A stretch of 64,000 nt of DNA, taken from positions 2,789,501-2,853,500 of the forward strand of contig NC_011146.1 of assembly GCF_000020725.1 (NCBI RefSeq). The letters run 5' to 3'. The notes under the pieces were generated by a model. The model worked only from the letters and a program-made list of their open reading frames with translations, did no database searches and was not told the origin of the DNA. Below are positions 39,340 through 48,742 of the stretch, piece by piece (positions within the stretch are counted from its first letter, which is position 1; every line of letters begins with the position of its first letter). Position numbers and translations under genes: made by a program. The stretch is from Citrifermentans bemidjiense Bem. Its GTDB lineage: Bacteria > Desulfobacterota > Desulfuromonadia > Geobacterales > Geobacteraceae.

Positions 39340-40308
39340 GTGCCTTTGTCGCCTTTACTTGAAATAGAAGGGCTCTGCACCGAGTTTGCGCAGAAGTCCG
39401 GGGTCCTCAGGGCCGTGCGGGGGGTCGACCTCTCCATGGAGCCGGGGGAGACCCTCGCCCTGGTCGGGGAATCCGGCTGCGGCAAGAGCATCACGGCGGC
39501 CTCGGTGCTGCGCCTGGTCCCCCCTCCGGGTAGGATCACGGCAGGCTCGATCCGCTTCAAGGGGATCGAGCTTCTGCATCTTTCCGAGGACCGGATGCGG
39601 GAGATCAGGGGAAACCGGATCGCCATGGTGTTCCAGGATCCCATGACCTCGCTGAACCCGGTCTTCACCATCGGCTACCAGGTGGCTGAGGGGCTCCGGG
39701 TACACCGCGGGCTGGACAAGAAGCAGGCCGAGCGCGAGGCGGCGGCGATCCTCTCCGAGGTAGGCATACCCGCCCCGATGGAGCGGATGAAGGACTACCC
39801 GCACCAGCTAAGCGGCGGCATGCGGCAACGGGTCATGATCGCCATGGCGCTCGCCTTGAGGCCGGAACTGGTGATCGCCGACGAACCGACCACCGCGCTC
39901 GACGTCACCATCCAGGCCCAGATCCTCGAGCTTTTGGACCGGCTCATGGCGGAGCACCGGATGGGGATGATCCTCATCACGCACAACCTCGGTATCGTCG
40001 CCGAACGCGCCGACCGGACCGCCATCATGTACGCCGGCGAGATCGTCGAGAGCGCCCCCACCGCGGATCTCTTCGCCAACCCGCTGCACCCCTACACCCG
40101 TGGGCTCTTGGCCTCCCTCCCCGAGTCCGGGAAGCCCGGCGAAAAGCTCGCCACCTTCGCCGGAAACGTCCCGGACTTAAAGGGCGAGTTCACCGGCTGC
40201 CCCTTCAGGGAGCGCTGCCCCATCGGCGAGGAGCGCTGCACGAAACACATGATCGAGATGAAGGAGGCAGGCCCGGGCCACTTGGTCCGCTGCCTGAAAG
40301 CGCCATGA
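39340..40308 (+). CDS. Oligopeptide/dipeptide ABC transporter ATP-binding protein (DppD/OppD type)
   Basis: About 320 residues, with Walker A GESGCGKS (about 45), Q loop [10 protein letters not shown], signature [15 protein letters not shown], Walker [13 protein letters not shown], and the C-terminal oligo_HPY extension with a four-cysteine cluster ([15 protein letters not shown]) that can bind an iron-sulfur cluster in this family. The start is GTG at 39340 or, with better spacing to GGGAG, TTG at 39346. The next ATPase gene overlaps by 4 bases. No permease or binding-protein genes are adjacent. Confidence 0.9.
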   Translation: MPLSPLLEIEGLCTEFAQKSGVLRAVRGVDLSMEPGETLALVGESGCGKSITAASVLRLVPPPGRITAGSIRFKGIELLHLSEDRMREIRGNRIAMVFQDPMTSLNPVFTIGYQVAEGLRVHRGLDKKQAEREAAAILSEVGIPAPMERMKDYPHQLSGGMRQRVMIAMALALRPELVIADEPTTALDVTIQAQILELLDRLMAEHRMGMILITHNLGIVAERADRTAIMYAGEIVESAPTADLFANPLHPYTRGLLASLPESGKPGEKLATFAGNVPDLKGEFTGCPFRERCPIGEERCTKHMIEMKEAGPGHLVRCLKAP

Positions 40309-41285
40309 CCGCGCCCCTGTTGCAGGCCGAAAAACTGGTCAAGCGCTTTCCGGTGCGCGGCGGCTTCCTGGCTGAGAAAAGGGAGTTGACCGCCGTAGCC
40401 GGCGTCGACCTCGAGATCTTCCCGGGCGAGACGCTCGGGGTTGCCGGGGAATCGGGTTGCGGCAAGTCCACCGTGGCTAGGCTTCTGACCGGGCTCATCC
40501 CCCCTAGCGAGGGGTCGATCCGCTACGGCGGCCGCGAACTCTTTGCCATGAACAGGGAGGAGCTCGCCCAGTACCGCCGCGAAGTGCAGATGATCTTCCA
40601 GGACCCCTTCTCCTCGCTGAACCCCAGGATGCGCGTGGCACAGATCATCGGGGAGCCGCTCGACATCCACGGCATCGGCACCCCTTCCGAACGGCGCGAG
40701 CGGGTGGCCCGCCTGATGGAACGGGTGGGGCTTCCCCCGGAGGCGCTCTCGCGCTTCCCGCACCAGTTCTCCGGCGGCCAGCGCCAGCGCATCGGGATAG
40801 CGCGAGCTCTCGCTGTTTCGCCCCGGCTCATCATCGCCGACGAGCCCGTTTCTGCGCTCGACCTCTCGATCCAGGCTCAGATCATCAACCTGCTCCAGGA
40901 AGTGAAAAAGGACCTGGGGCTGTCGTTTCTCTTCATCACCCACGATCTCTCGGTGTTGAGGCACTTAAGCGACCGGATAGTCATCATGTACCTGGGACGG
41001 ATCGTGGAGTCCGGGAGCCGGGACGACGTACTGTCGAAGCAGCTGCACCCCTACACGGAGGCGCTGTTAAGCGCCATACCGAGCATCGACCCGCAGAAAA
41101 AGAGCAGGCACGTCGTAGCGCGCGGGGAACTCCCCTCCCCGCTCTCCCCCCCCTCAGGGTGCCCCTTCCATACCCGCTGCCCCTATGCGGAGGCGATCTG
41201 CAGCGAGGAGCGCCCCGAGCTTTTGGAGAAGGAGCCCGGCCACCGGGCCGCCTGCCACTTCAGCAAAAGGATCTACCGCTCCTAG
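40305..41285 (+). CDS. Oligopeptide/dipeptide ABC transporter ATP-binding protein (DppF/OppF type)
   Basis: A 326-residue partner ATPase with Walker [10 protein letters not shown] (about 50), Q loop FQDPFSSLNPRM, signature FSGGQRQRIGIARAL, Walker B LIIADEPVSALD and the same C-terminal cysteine cluster (GCPFHTRCPYAEAIC). The ATG lies inside the stop of the preceding gene (ATGA), so the two are made together and probably form a heterodimer. Their membrane subunits must be encoded elsewhere. Confidence 0.9.
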   Translation: MTAPLLQAEKLVKRFPVRGGFLAEKRELTAVAGVDLEIFPGETLGVAGESGCGKSTVARLLTGLIPPSEGSIRYGGRELFAMNREELAQYRREVQMIFQDPFSSLNPRMRVAQIIGEPLDIHGIGTPSERRERVARLMERVGLPPEALSRFPHQFSGGQRQRIGIARALAVSPRLIIADEPVSALDLSIQAQIINLLQEVKKDLGLSFLFITHDLSVLRHLSDRIVIMYLGRIVESGSRDDVLSKQLHPYTEALLSAIPSIDPQKKSRHVVARGELPSPLSPPSGCPFHTRCPYAEAICSEERPELLEKEPGHRAACHFSKRIYRS

Positions 41286-41353
41286 AAGCTTTCCTTGACA
41301 AGCCCCATCAGTATATATAGATTAGCCCAAGAAGAATCTACCGGAGGATACAC

Positions 41354-41638
41354 GTGGCATTCGACAAGACGAAGGATTATGGCAAGGAAGCGGAAATGCT
41401 GAAGGTGCTCGGGCACCCGATCCGCCTCAAAATAGTGGCTGGACTCTGCACGCAGGAGTGCAACGTCAAACACATCTGGGAGTGCCTGGGGCTGCCGCAG
41501 GCGACGGTCTCCCAACACCTGGCGCTTTTGAAGAACAAGGGGATCATAGAGGGTACCCGCGACGGCGTCGAGGTCCGTTACGCCGTGGTGAGCCCGTTCG
41601 TGCGCAGGTTGATCGAGATACTGCACCAAGAGCCCTAA
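41354..41638 (+). CDS. ArsR/SmtB family winged-helix regulator
   Basis: A 94-residue DNA-binding protein. HPIRLKIVAGL and the recognition region LPQATVSQHLALLKNKGII are typical of ArsR repressors. Cysteines C32, C36 and C44 sit near the alpha-3 helix, where ArsR-type sensors bind thiophilic metals, but the spacing is not the classical CVC. The GTG start is preceded by GGAGG. It follows the ATPase pair by 68 bases and ends at a shared bidirectional terminator. The target is not evident. Confidence 0.85.
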   Translation: MAFDKTKDYGKEAEMLKVLGHPIRLKIVAGLCTQECNVKHIWECLGLPQATVSQHLALLKNKGIIEGTRDGVEVRYAVVSPFVRRLIEILHQEP

Positions 41639-41661
41639 GCTTCCCGGCGGTTGAAGAAATG

Positions 41662-41696
41662 AAAAAAGGCCGCACCCTTTACAGGTGCGGCCTTTT
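41662..41696. terminator. Bidirectional terminator between the arsR-type gene and pmbA
   Basis: The stem AAAAGGCCGCACC (41664-41676) pairs with GGTGCGGCCTTTT (41684-41696) around a 7-nt loop, with A and T runs on the two sides. It serves both convergent genes. Confidence 0.85.
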
Positions 41697-41704
41697 CATG
41701 CGTC

Positions 41705-43045
41705 TTAGCTGCCGCTGATCTCCAGCTCCGCGATCCTAAGCGACGGCGCCCCCGCACCGCCGAAGAAGCGGAGGTCGCTTCCCACCTGGTCCACTCCCTT
41801 GAACAGCTGCATCAGGTTCCCCGCCAGTGCCATACCCTTCACCGGATAGAGAATCTCCCCGCGCTCCAGATAGAAACCCGAGGCCCCCACGGAAAAGTCC
41901 CCCGAGATGGTGTTGGCCGTGTGCATCCCCATCACCTCGGTGATCAGCACCCCGCGCTCGACACCGGCCAGAAGCGTTTCCAGGCTCGCCTGGCCAGGAT
42001 CTATCATCAGGTTGTTGGCGCCGCCGCGGGGCGCCCCTTTAATGCCTCCGCGCTGGGCGTTGCCGGTAGAGGATTTCCCAGCCTTTTTCCCCCAGTAGCT
42101 GTCGTACAAAAACCCCTGCAGCACCCCGGCGGTCACAAGCGGCGTATCCCGCTGCGGCACACCCTCGCCGTCACAGGGGGCGGTTCCCGTCCCGTCGAGC
42201 AGAAGGCCGTCGTCGTGCAGCGTGACCAGTTCGGAGAATACCTGCTCACCTTCTTTGCCCATGAAGAGCGATTTCCCCTTGTGGACCGCCTCCCCGAGGA
42301 AGGAGGGGGCCAAGAGCTCGACGATGCCTGCGGCGACGTGGTTGTCGAGGACGACCGGACAGCGCATGCCGGGGATGCTGCGCGCCCCCAGTAAGGCCGT
42401 CGCCTTGCTGCCCGCCCCTTTGGCCACCGCCTCGATGTCGATGCCGGAGAAAGAGGGGGAGAAGGCGAAATCCCAGCCGCTTTGCGCGTCGCCCCCCTCC
42501 TCTGCCACGGCCGAGGCGGAGCAGGTCACGTAGCTGCCGCGGTACCCCTTCTCAAGACCCAGCGAATTCCTGATGAAGCTGGAGTAGACCGATTCGCCGT
42601 AGCTGCACTTTCTCACCCTTTTTACCCGCGGGTCCGTGGCCAGCACCAGCCGCTCCAATTCCAACACGCGCGCCACCTTGAGCTCCTCGTCCACGGCGGG
42701 AAGTTCCGGATCGTAAAGCCAGGGTAGTTCAGGGTAGCTGATCGCCGGCGCGGCAAGGGTGTAGCCGGGATCCTGCGTCTGCATGCGGGCCGCCACCAGG
42801 GCGCCGTCGACCATCATGGCGAGCGCTGCAGGATCCATGCTGGTGGAATAGGAGAAACCGAGTCCGTCGCCGACCTTCAACCGGACCGCCACCCCGAAAG
42901 GCTCAGCGGCGCGGAAGGCGTCCACCTGCCCCTGTTTGGCCTCGATGGAAAGGTCCCGCGACTGCGACACGAATATCTCGTACCCATCCAGGTTGCGCCC
43001 CTTGAGGAGCAGTTCGACTGCGTCTGCGTGCTTGGCTAGTTCCAT
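41705..43045 (-). CDS. pmbA: TldD/PmbA family metalloprotease, PmbA-like subunit
   Basis: A 446-residue member of the TldD/PmbA (TldE) family, which forms heterodimers that degrade unfolded peptides and mature some modified peptides. Family landmarks are GVAVRLKVGDGLGFSYST (about 50), RGGANNLMIDPG (about 330) and a glycine-rich C-terminus (GDFSVGASGFYLERGEI). The zinc-binding HExxxH of TldD is absent, which fits the TldE/PmbA subunit. No tldD is beside it. The ATG at 43045 has AGAGG upstream; an extension to 43069 is possible. Confidence 0.88.
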   Translation of the reverse strand: MELAKHADAVELLLKGRNLDGYEIFVSQSRDLSIEAKQGQVDAFRAAEPFGVAVRLKVGDGLGFSYSTSMDPAALAMMVDGALVAARMQTQDPGYTLAAPAISYPELPWLYDPELPAVDEELKVARVLELERLVLATDPRVKRVRKCSYGESVYSSFIRNSLGLEKGYRGSYVTCSASAVAEEGGDAQSGWDFAFSPSFSGIDIEAVAKGAGSKATALLGARSIPGMRCPVVLDNHVAAGIVELLAPSFLGEAVHKGKSLFMGKEGEQVFSELVTLHDDGLLLDGTGTAPCDGEGVPQRDTPLVTAGVLQGFLYDSYWGKKAGKSSTGNAQRGGIKGAPRGGANNLMIDPGQASLETLLAGVERGVLITEVMGMHTANTISGDFSVGASGFYLERGEILYPVKGMALAGNLMQLFKGVDQVGSDLRFFGGAGAPSLRIAELEISGS

Positions 43046-43074
43046 GTTTAACCTCTGAAGGCGGGGCAAAGGCA

Positions 43075-43118
43075 GGGGCTAGGGGCTGGGGGTTGGGGGC
43101 CTTTTAGCCCCTAGCCCC
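43075..43118. repeat. GGGGCTA heptamer repeat forming a hairpin
   Basis: GGGGCTAGGGGCT (43075-43087) pairs perfectly with AGCCCCTAGCCCC (43106-43118). Between them lie diverged copies GGGGGTT and GGGGG. It lies in the short gap between the GNAT and pmbA genes. Confidence 0.65.
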
Positions 43119-43127
43119 GCTTCTGCT

Positions 43128-43577
43128 TTAAAGATCCAGCACCATGGCTATTTCGTCGCAGTCGGGGAACTTCACGCACTTGATGCAGTCTCCCCACACC
43201 TTGTGCGGCAGCTCGGATTTGTCGGCGATCTTGAAGCCGAACTTGGCGAAGAAATCGGGCTTGTAGGTGAGGCAGAAGAGCCTTTTGAGGCCGAGCGTAC
43301 GCGCCTCGTCGATGCAGGCGCCGACCACCTGGCTGCCGATGCCGCGCCTTCCTGCGCTCTCGGCGACGGCGACGGAACGGACCTCGGCCAAGTCTTCCCA
43401 GACTATGTGCAGGGCGGAGGTTCCCAAAAGCATCCCCTCCTCCTCGAAGACGTAAAAATCGCGCAACGCCTCGTACAACTCGGAGAGGGAGCGCGAGAGC
43501 ATTTCGCCGCGGCTGGCGAAGCTGGTGAGGAGCTTCTGGATTTCTTTTACGTCGCTTATCTTTGCCTTTCTGATCAT
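43128..43577 (-). CDS. GNAT N-acetyltransferase resembling short ArgA-type N-acetylglutamate synthases
   Basis: A 149-residue GNAT protein. The acetyl-CoA loop reads ESAGRRGIGSQVV (about 74-86), and LFCLTYKPDFFAKFGFK is typical of stand-alone N-acetylglutamate synthases such as the short ArgA of Mycobacterium, which make the first intermediate of arginine synthesis. A cysteine-containing end (CIKCVKFPDCDE) follows. Its ATG overlaps the recN stop by 4 bases. The arginine role is inferred from resemblance; no other arg gene is nearby. Confidence 0.75.
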   Translation of the reverse strand: MIRKAKISDVKEIQKLLTSFASRGEMLSRSLSELYEALRDFYVFEEEGMLLGTSALHIVWEDLAEVRSVAVAESAGRRGIGSQVVGACIDEARTLGLKRLFCLTYKPDFFAKFGFKIADKSELPHKVWGDCIKCVKFPDCDEIAMVLDL

Positions 43578-45235
43578 CTAACTGCCTCCTGAATCATCTC
43601 CCTGGCGTGCTCCAGGGTCTTCTCGGTGACCCGCGCGCCCGCCAGCATGCGCGCTATTTCCGCCACCCGCGCCTCGGGGTCGAGGTACTCGACGCTGGTG
43701 GCGGTCCGCCCAGCGCTCACCCCCTTCTCCACCTTAAGGTGCATATCGGCGAAGGCTGCTACTTGCGGCAGGTGGGTTATGGCCAGCACCTGCTGTGACT
43801 TGGCCACCCGCTTCAGCTTCTCGCCTATGAGCGCCGAGGTGGCCCCCCCGATCCCGGTATCAACCTCGTCGAAGATAAGGGTCGGAACCTCGGAGTCGGG
43901 ATGAAGCTGCTTCAAGGCGAGCATGAGCCGGGAAAGTTCCCCTCCCGAGGCGATCTTCGCCAGCGACTTCGGGGGCTCGCCGGGGTTGGGGGAGAAGAGG
44001 AACTCGCAGCGCTCGAAGCCGTAGTTCCTCGCCTCGCTGCTGCGCTCGAAGGAGGTCTCGAAGAGGGCATTCTTCATGGCGAGCTCGGAGAGTTCCCGCT
44101 CCATCCCCGTCTTCAGCCCGGCAGCCCCCTTCTCGCGCGCCTTGGAGAGCTTGCCCCCCAAAAGTTCGAGCTCTCGTTCAAGGACGGCGATCCTCTCCTG
44201 CAGCTCGCCTTTTGCCTGCTCACGGTTCCCAAGGGTCTCAAGCTCGGCATCCACGTCGCGCTGGTAGGCGAGGATCTCGTCGATGGAAGCCCCGTATTTT
44301 CGCTGCAAACGGTTGATGGCGTCAAGCCTGTCTTCCAACTGCTCCAGCCTCCCCGGCTCCGCCTCGACCGACGCGGCGTAGTCGCGCAGGGTGAGCGCCG
44401 CGTCTTCCAGCTGCGCGTAGGCCCCCTCCAGCGTCTCGGCAACCGGCGCCAGGGCGTGGTCCAGGGATCCCGCCTCGGCGACGGTCCCGATGATGCGGCG
44501 CAGCCCCCCCAGCAGGGCCGCGTCGTCGCCGTAAAGCGTCTCGAACGCCTGCTGGCTTACCGAGAGGAGCTTCCCGCTGTGCGAGAGCCTCAGCCGCTCC
44601 TCGGCAAGCTCTTCCTCCTCTCCGGGGTGGAGCTTCGCGTCGCCGATCTCGGCGCTTTGAAAGGTCAGGAGGTCCAGCCGCCGCTCGGCCTCGCGCTCCC
44701 CTTCTTCCAGCGCCGCCAGTTCGTTCTTCGCCGCCTGGTAGGCCTCGAAACGGGAGGCGAACTCCTCGCGCAGGGAAAGCGACCCGGCGAAGCCGTCCAG
44801 AAGGCGCAGGTGGTTCTCCGTCTTAAGGAGTGTCTGCGCGTCATGCTGGCCGTAGATGTTGATCAGGTTGCGGCAGAGGTCCGAGAGGACCGAGGTGGTG
44901 GCGAGGCCGCCGCCGATGAAGACGCGGTTCTTCCCCCCCTGCTGCACCACGCGCCGCACCAGGAGCTCGCCGTCGCAATCGATCCCGGCGTCGGAAAGCG
45001 TGGCCAGCAGAGCCTCGCGTCCGGCGAGGTCGAAGACGGCCTCGACCGAGGCCTCCCTGGCGCCGGAGCGTATCAGATCGGAGCTGGCGCGCCCGCCGAG
45101 GATCAGGTTAACCGCGTCGATGATGATCGATTTGCCCGCGCCGGTCTCGCCGGTGAGGATGTTTAGCCCCGGGGCGAACTCGACGTGCAGCTTCTCGATA
45201 ATGGCCAGGTTCGTTATCTGCAGTTCTCTCAGCAA
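43574..45235 (-). CDS. recN: DNA repair protein RecN
   Basis: A 553-residue SMC-like ATPase of double-strand-break repair. It has the N-terminal Walker A TGETGAGKSIIIDA (about 29-42), a central coiled coil (about 155-380), and the C-terminal signature ASGGELSRLMLALK with Walker B LIFDEVDTGIGG. The start is TTG, directly giving the family N-terminus LRELQITNLAIIEKL. It follows nadK by 4 bases, a common nadK-recN pairing. Confidence 0.95.
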   Translation of the reverse strand: MLRELQITNLAIIEKLHVEFAPGLNILTGETGAGKSIIIDAVNLILGGRASSDLIRSGAREASVEAVFDLAGREALLATLSDAGIDCDGELLVRRVVQQGGKNRVFIGGGLATTSVLSDLCRNLINIYGQHDAQTLLKTENHLRLLDGFAGSLSLREEFASRFEAYQAAKNELAALEEGEREAERRLDLLTFQSAEIGDAKLHPGEEEELAEERLRLSHSGKLLSVSQQAFETLYGDDAALLGGLRRIIGTVAEAGSLDHALAPVAETLEGAYAQLEDAALTLRDYAASVEAEPGRLEQLEDRLDAINRLQRKYGASIDEILAYQRDVDAELETLGNREQAKGELQERIAVLERELELLGGKLSKAREKGAAGLKTGMERELSELAMKNALFETSFERSSEARNYGFERCEFLFSPNPGEPPKSLAKIASGGELSRLMLALKQLHPDSEVPTLIFDEVDTGIGGATSALIGEKLKRVAKSQQVLAITHLPQVAAFADMHLKVEKGVSAGRTATSVEYLDPEARVAEIARMLAGARVTEKTLEHAREMIQEAVR

Positions 45236-45239
45236 CGCC

Positions 45240-46106
45240 TCACCTCTCGCCCCATTTGAGCTTGGTCCTCAGGACCTCGAAGTAGTCCTTGCTGCGGGAC
45301 TGGATCAGGCGGGTCACATGCGCCGCCTTGGTGATCTGCACCACGTCGCCTGAGAGGAGCTTCATCCCCACCTGCCCGTCGAGGGTGAGAAAGACCGATT
45401 CGTCCGGTGCGTACTTAAGCTTGATGGCGATGTGCGCGTCCGCGGCCATAACCAGCGGGCGGTTGGTGAGGGTATGCGGGCAAATGGGGGTGAGCGAGAT
45501 GCACTCGAGTTCCGGGTGCAGGATGGGGCCGTTCGCCGAGAGCGAATAGCCGGTGGAGCCGGTCGGTGTGGAGACGATCAGACCGTCGGCCTTGAAGGTG
45601 GTCAGGTAGCGGCCGTTAACCGAGGTCTCCATGTCGATGATCCTCGCCAAGGCCCCCTTGTTGATCACCACATCGTTCAGCACCCGGTGCAGTTCCACGA
45701 CTTCCCCGGAGCGCTCCACGCTCGCCATCAGCATCATCCGCTCGCTCACCTCGAAGTCGCCTGCCAGGCAGCGCTCCACCGAGGGGTAGAGTTCGTTCAG
45801 GGTGATCTCGGTGAGAAAACCGAGGCTCCCGAGGTTCACCGCCAGGATGGGGACGTCCCGCTCGCCGACGAGCCTCGCCGCGGCGATGAGGGTGCCGTCG
45901 CCGCCCAAAACCACCACCAGATCGGCGTCGGCCGCGATTTCCGTACTCTCAGAACTCTCGGCCAGGGTGGTGCGCCTGAGCCTTTTCGAAAGATGCTCCT
46001 CGACGTGCGCGGTCACGCCGCGTGCCGCCAGCCACTCGATCAGCTCCTCCGCTACAGCCAGCGCACGCGGGTCGTGGACTTTGGCAAAAATGGCGATTTT
46101 TTTCAT
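45240..46106 (-). CDS. nadK: NAD kinase
   Basis: This 288-residue cytoplasmic enzyme phosphorylates NAD+ to NADP+. The diagnostic GGDGTLIAAARL (about 71), LGSLGFLTEI (about 92), LNDVVINKG (about 146) and PTGSTGYSLSANGPI (about 183) motifs are all present. It leads the nadK-recN-GNAT-pmbA group. Confidence 0.96.
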   Translation of the reverse strand: MKKIAIFAKVHDPRALAVAEELIEWLAARGVTAHVEEHLSKRLRRTTLAESSESTEIAADADLVVVLGGDGTLIAAARLVGERDVPILAVNLGSLGFLTEITLNELYPSVERCLAGDFEVSERMMLMASVERSGEVVELHRVLNDVVINKGALARIIDMETSVNGRYLTTFKADGLIVSTPTGSTGYSLSANGPILHPELECISLTPICPHTLTNRPLVMAADAHIAIKLKYAPDESVFLTLDGQVGMKLLSGDVVQITKAAHVTRLIQSRSKDYFEVLRTKLKWGER

Positions 46107-46243
46107 CAGGAGGCCTTTACTTGTAATGTAATTTAGGATTTACTAGCACAGATGTAGTATCATGTCCAACGGAAACTGGCACGGAAAGACACAGCTACAA
46201 ACACCATTCCTACAGCAAACTACAGGCAAAAGCAGGGTGACTC

Positions 46244-48742
46244 ATGACTGAAGATCAAATGGGCTTGAACGAAACCCTTGACCAGAAGATGCTCATTATC
46301 AAATCCTTTCTTGAGCATTTGGAATACACCTTGGGTAAGGACAAGTACTCCGCTACGAAGTACGACAGATTCAATGCTTTAGCCTATGCCGTGCGCGACA
46401 AACTGGTTGAGCGATGGCTTGACACCCAGCAGGCATATTACAACTCCGACAACAAGCGAGTCTACTATATCTCGATGGAATTCCTGATGGGGAGAACCCT
46501 GGGAAACAGTCTCATCAACCTGGGGATGTGGGACGATTTCCAGGAAGCGCTCGACTCGCTGGGCGAGAACTACTTTGAGGAGACCCTCGACGAGGAACAG
46601 GACGCGGGGCTCGGCAACGGCGGCCTGGGAAGGCTCGCCGCCTGTTTCCTCGACTCCATGGCCACCATGTCCATACCCGCCTACGGATACGGCATCCGCT
46701 ACGAGTACGGCATTTTCCGCCAGCACATAGCGGACGGCGCCCAGATGGAGATCCCCGACAACTGGCTGCGCTACAGAAACCCCTGGGAATTGGACCGCCA
46801 GGAGCACCTGCACACAGTTAAATTCTACGGGCGCGTCATCACCACCTTCGATAAAAACGGCAGGCTCCTGCGCGAGTGGGTCGACACCGAAGACGTCATG
46901 GCCATGGCCTTCGACACCCCCATCCCCGGCTACCAGACCCACAGCGTCAATACGCTGAGGCTTTGGACCGCCAAATCCAGCCGCGAATTCGACCTGAAGT
47001 TCTTCAACGAGGGGAACTATATCCGCGCCGTGGAAAAGAAGATGCAGTCGGAGACCATCTCCAAGGTCCTCTACCCTGCAGACAACGTCATCGAGGGAAA
47101 GGAGCTCCGCTTCAAGCAGGAATACTTCCTCGCCTCGGCCACGGTGCACGACGTGATCTACCGCTTCAAGAAGAAGCACTCGGACATGAAGAAGCTCCCG
47201 GAAAAGGTGGCCATCCAGTTGAACGACACCCACCCCACCCTCGCCATCCCGGAACTGATGCGGGTCCTGATCGACCTGCACAACATGGAATGGGAGGACG
47301 CCTGGGACATCACCAGGAAAACCTTCGCCTATACCAACCACACCATACTCCCCGAGGCGCTGGAGCAGTGGCCGGTCTGGTTTTTCGAGCAGATACTCCC
47401 CCGGCACCTGCAGATCGTCTACGAGATCAACGAGTATTTCCTGAAGGAGATCCGAGAGCGCTTCCCCGGCGACGCGGAAAGGCTCTCCCGCATGTCCATC
47501 GTGGAAGAGCACTGGGAAAGGAAGATCCGCATGGCGCATCTCGCCATAGTCGGGAGCCACTCGGTGAACGGCGTCGCGGCGCTGCACACCGAGATCCTGA
47601 AAAACGAACTTTTCCGCGACTTCTACGAGATGTACCCGGAGCGGTTCAACAACAAGACCAACGGGATCACGCAAAGGCGTTGGCTCAAGATGAGCAACCC
47701 GCTGCTCTCATCGCTGATCGACGACTACATCGGCTCAGGGTGGACCAGAAACCTATACGAGCTGGAAAAGCTGCGCGCCATTGCCTCCGACCCGGAGTTC
47801 CTGGAGCGCTGGCAGCAGACGAAGCGGCGCAACAAGGAGAGCCTTTGCCGCTACATCCTGCAGCATAACCAGATCGAGGTGGATCCTGAGTCGCTCTTCG
47901 ACGTGCAGGTGAAGCGGATCCACGAGTACAAGCGCCAGCTTTTGAACGTTTTGCACATCATCACCCTGTTCAACCGGATCAAGGACAACCCGAAGGCCGA
48001 CGTGGTGCCGCGCACCTTCATCTTCGCCGGCAAGGCCGCACCGGCCTACGCCACCGCCAAGCTGATCATCCGGCTCATCAACGCGGTCGCCGCCGTGGTG
48101 AACCGCGACCCGGACGTGGCGGGAAGGATCAAGGTGGTCTTCCTTGCCAACTACGGCGTCACCCTGGCCGAGAAGATCTTCCCAGCTTCAGACCTCTCCG
48201 AGCAGATCTCCACCGCGGGCACCGAAGCGTCGGGGACCGGCAACATGAAGTTCGCACTGAACGGCGCGCTCACCATCGGGACCCTGGACGGCGCCAACAT
48301 CGAGATCATGGAGGAGGTGGGGAGGGAGAACATCTTCATCTTCGGCATGACCGCAGCGGAAGTGGCGGAGCTGCGCGCCCGCGGCTACAACCCGCGCGAG
48401 TACTACAACAACAACCGCGAACTGCGCCGTGTCTTGGACATGATCGCCTCGGGGTACTTCTCCCCCTGGGCTCCCGAACTCTTCACCCCGCTCACCGAAT
48501 CGCTTTTGAACCTGGGGGACCACTACATGCTGTTAGCCGACTACGCAGCCTACGTTGCCTGCCAGCAGGAGGTGGGAGAGCTGTTCCGCCGCAAGGACGA
48601 GTGGGCCCGGCAGGCCATCCTCAACTGCGCCGGCATGGGCAAGTTCTCCAGCGACCGGACCATAGACCAGTACGCCCGCGAGATCTGGGGGATCAAGCCG
48701 GTGGACATCCTTCCCGGTGCCGTAGAGCTGCAGAGGCATTGA
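46244..48742 (+). CDS. glgP: Glycogen/alpha-glucan phosphorylase
   Basis: An 832-residue GT35 enzyme that releases glucose 1-phosphate from glycogen or maltodextrin. Landmarks are EDAGLGNGGLGRLAACFLDS (about 120), LNDTHPTLAIPELMR (about 328) and the pyridoxal-phosphate lysine in EASGTGNMKFALNG (about 665). AGGGTGA precedes the ATG. It overlaps rarA by one base, and pfkA follows. It is probably the first gene of an operon. Confidence 0.96.
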   Translation: MTEDQMGLNETLDQKMLIIKSFLEHLEYTLGKDKYSATKYDRFNALAYAVRDKLVERWLDTQQAYYNSDNKRVYYISMEFLMGRTLGNSLINLGMWDDFQEALDSLGENYFEETLDEEQDAGLGNGGLGRLAACFLDSMATMSIPAYGYGIRYEYGIFRQHIADGAQMEIPDNWLRYRNPWELDRQEHLHTVKFYGRVITTFDKNGRLLREWVDTEDVMAMAFDTPIPGYQTHSVNTLRLWTAKSSREFDLKFFNEGNYIRAVEKKMQSETISKVLYPADNVIEGKELRFKQEYFLASATVHDVIYRFKKKHSDMKKLPEKVAIQLNDTHPTLAIPELMRVLIDLHNMEWEDAWDITRKTFAYTNHTILPEALEQWPVWFFEQILPRHLQIVYEINEYFLKEIRERFPGDAERLSRMSIVEEHWERKIRMAHLAIVGSHSVNGVAALHTEILKNELFRDFYEMYPERFNNKTNGITQRRWLKMSNPLLSSLIDDYIGSGWTRNLYELEKLRAIASDPEFLERWQQTKRRNKESLCRYILQHNQIEVDPESLFDVQVKRIHEYKRQLLNVLHIITLFNRIKDNPKADVVPRTFIFAGKAAPAYATAKLIIRLINAVAAVVNRDPDVAGRIKVVFLANYGVTLAEKIFPASDLSEQISTAGTEASGTGNMKFALNGALTIGTLDGANIEIMEEVGRENIFIFGMTAAEVAELRARGYNPREYYNNNRELRRVLDMIASGYFSPWAPELFTPLTESLLNLGDHYMLLADYAAYVACQQEVGELFRRKDEWARQAILNCAGMGKFSSDRTIDQYAREIWGIKPVDILPGAVELQRH

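Noticed and set aside
46177-46192. TGGCACG upstream of glgP as a -24 element
   Set aside because: The required GC of the -12 element is absent at the correct spacing (GACA is found instead).
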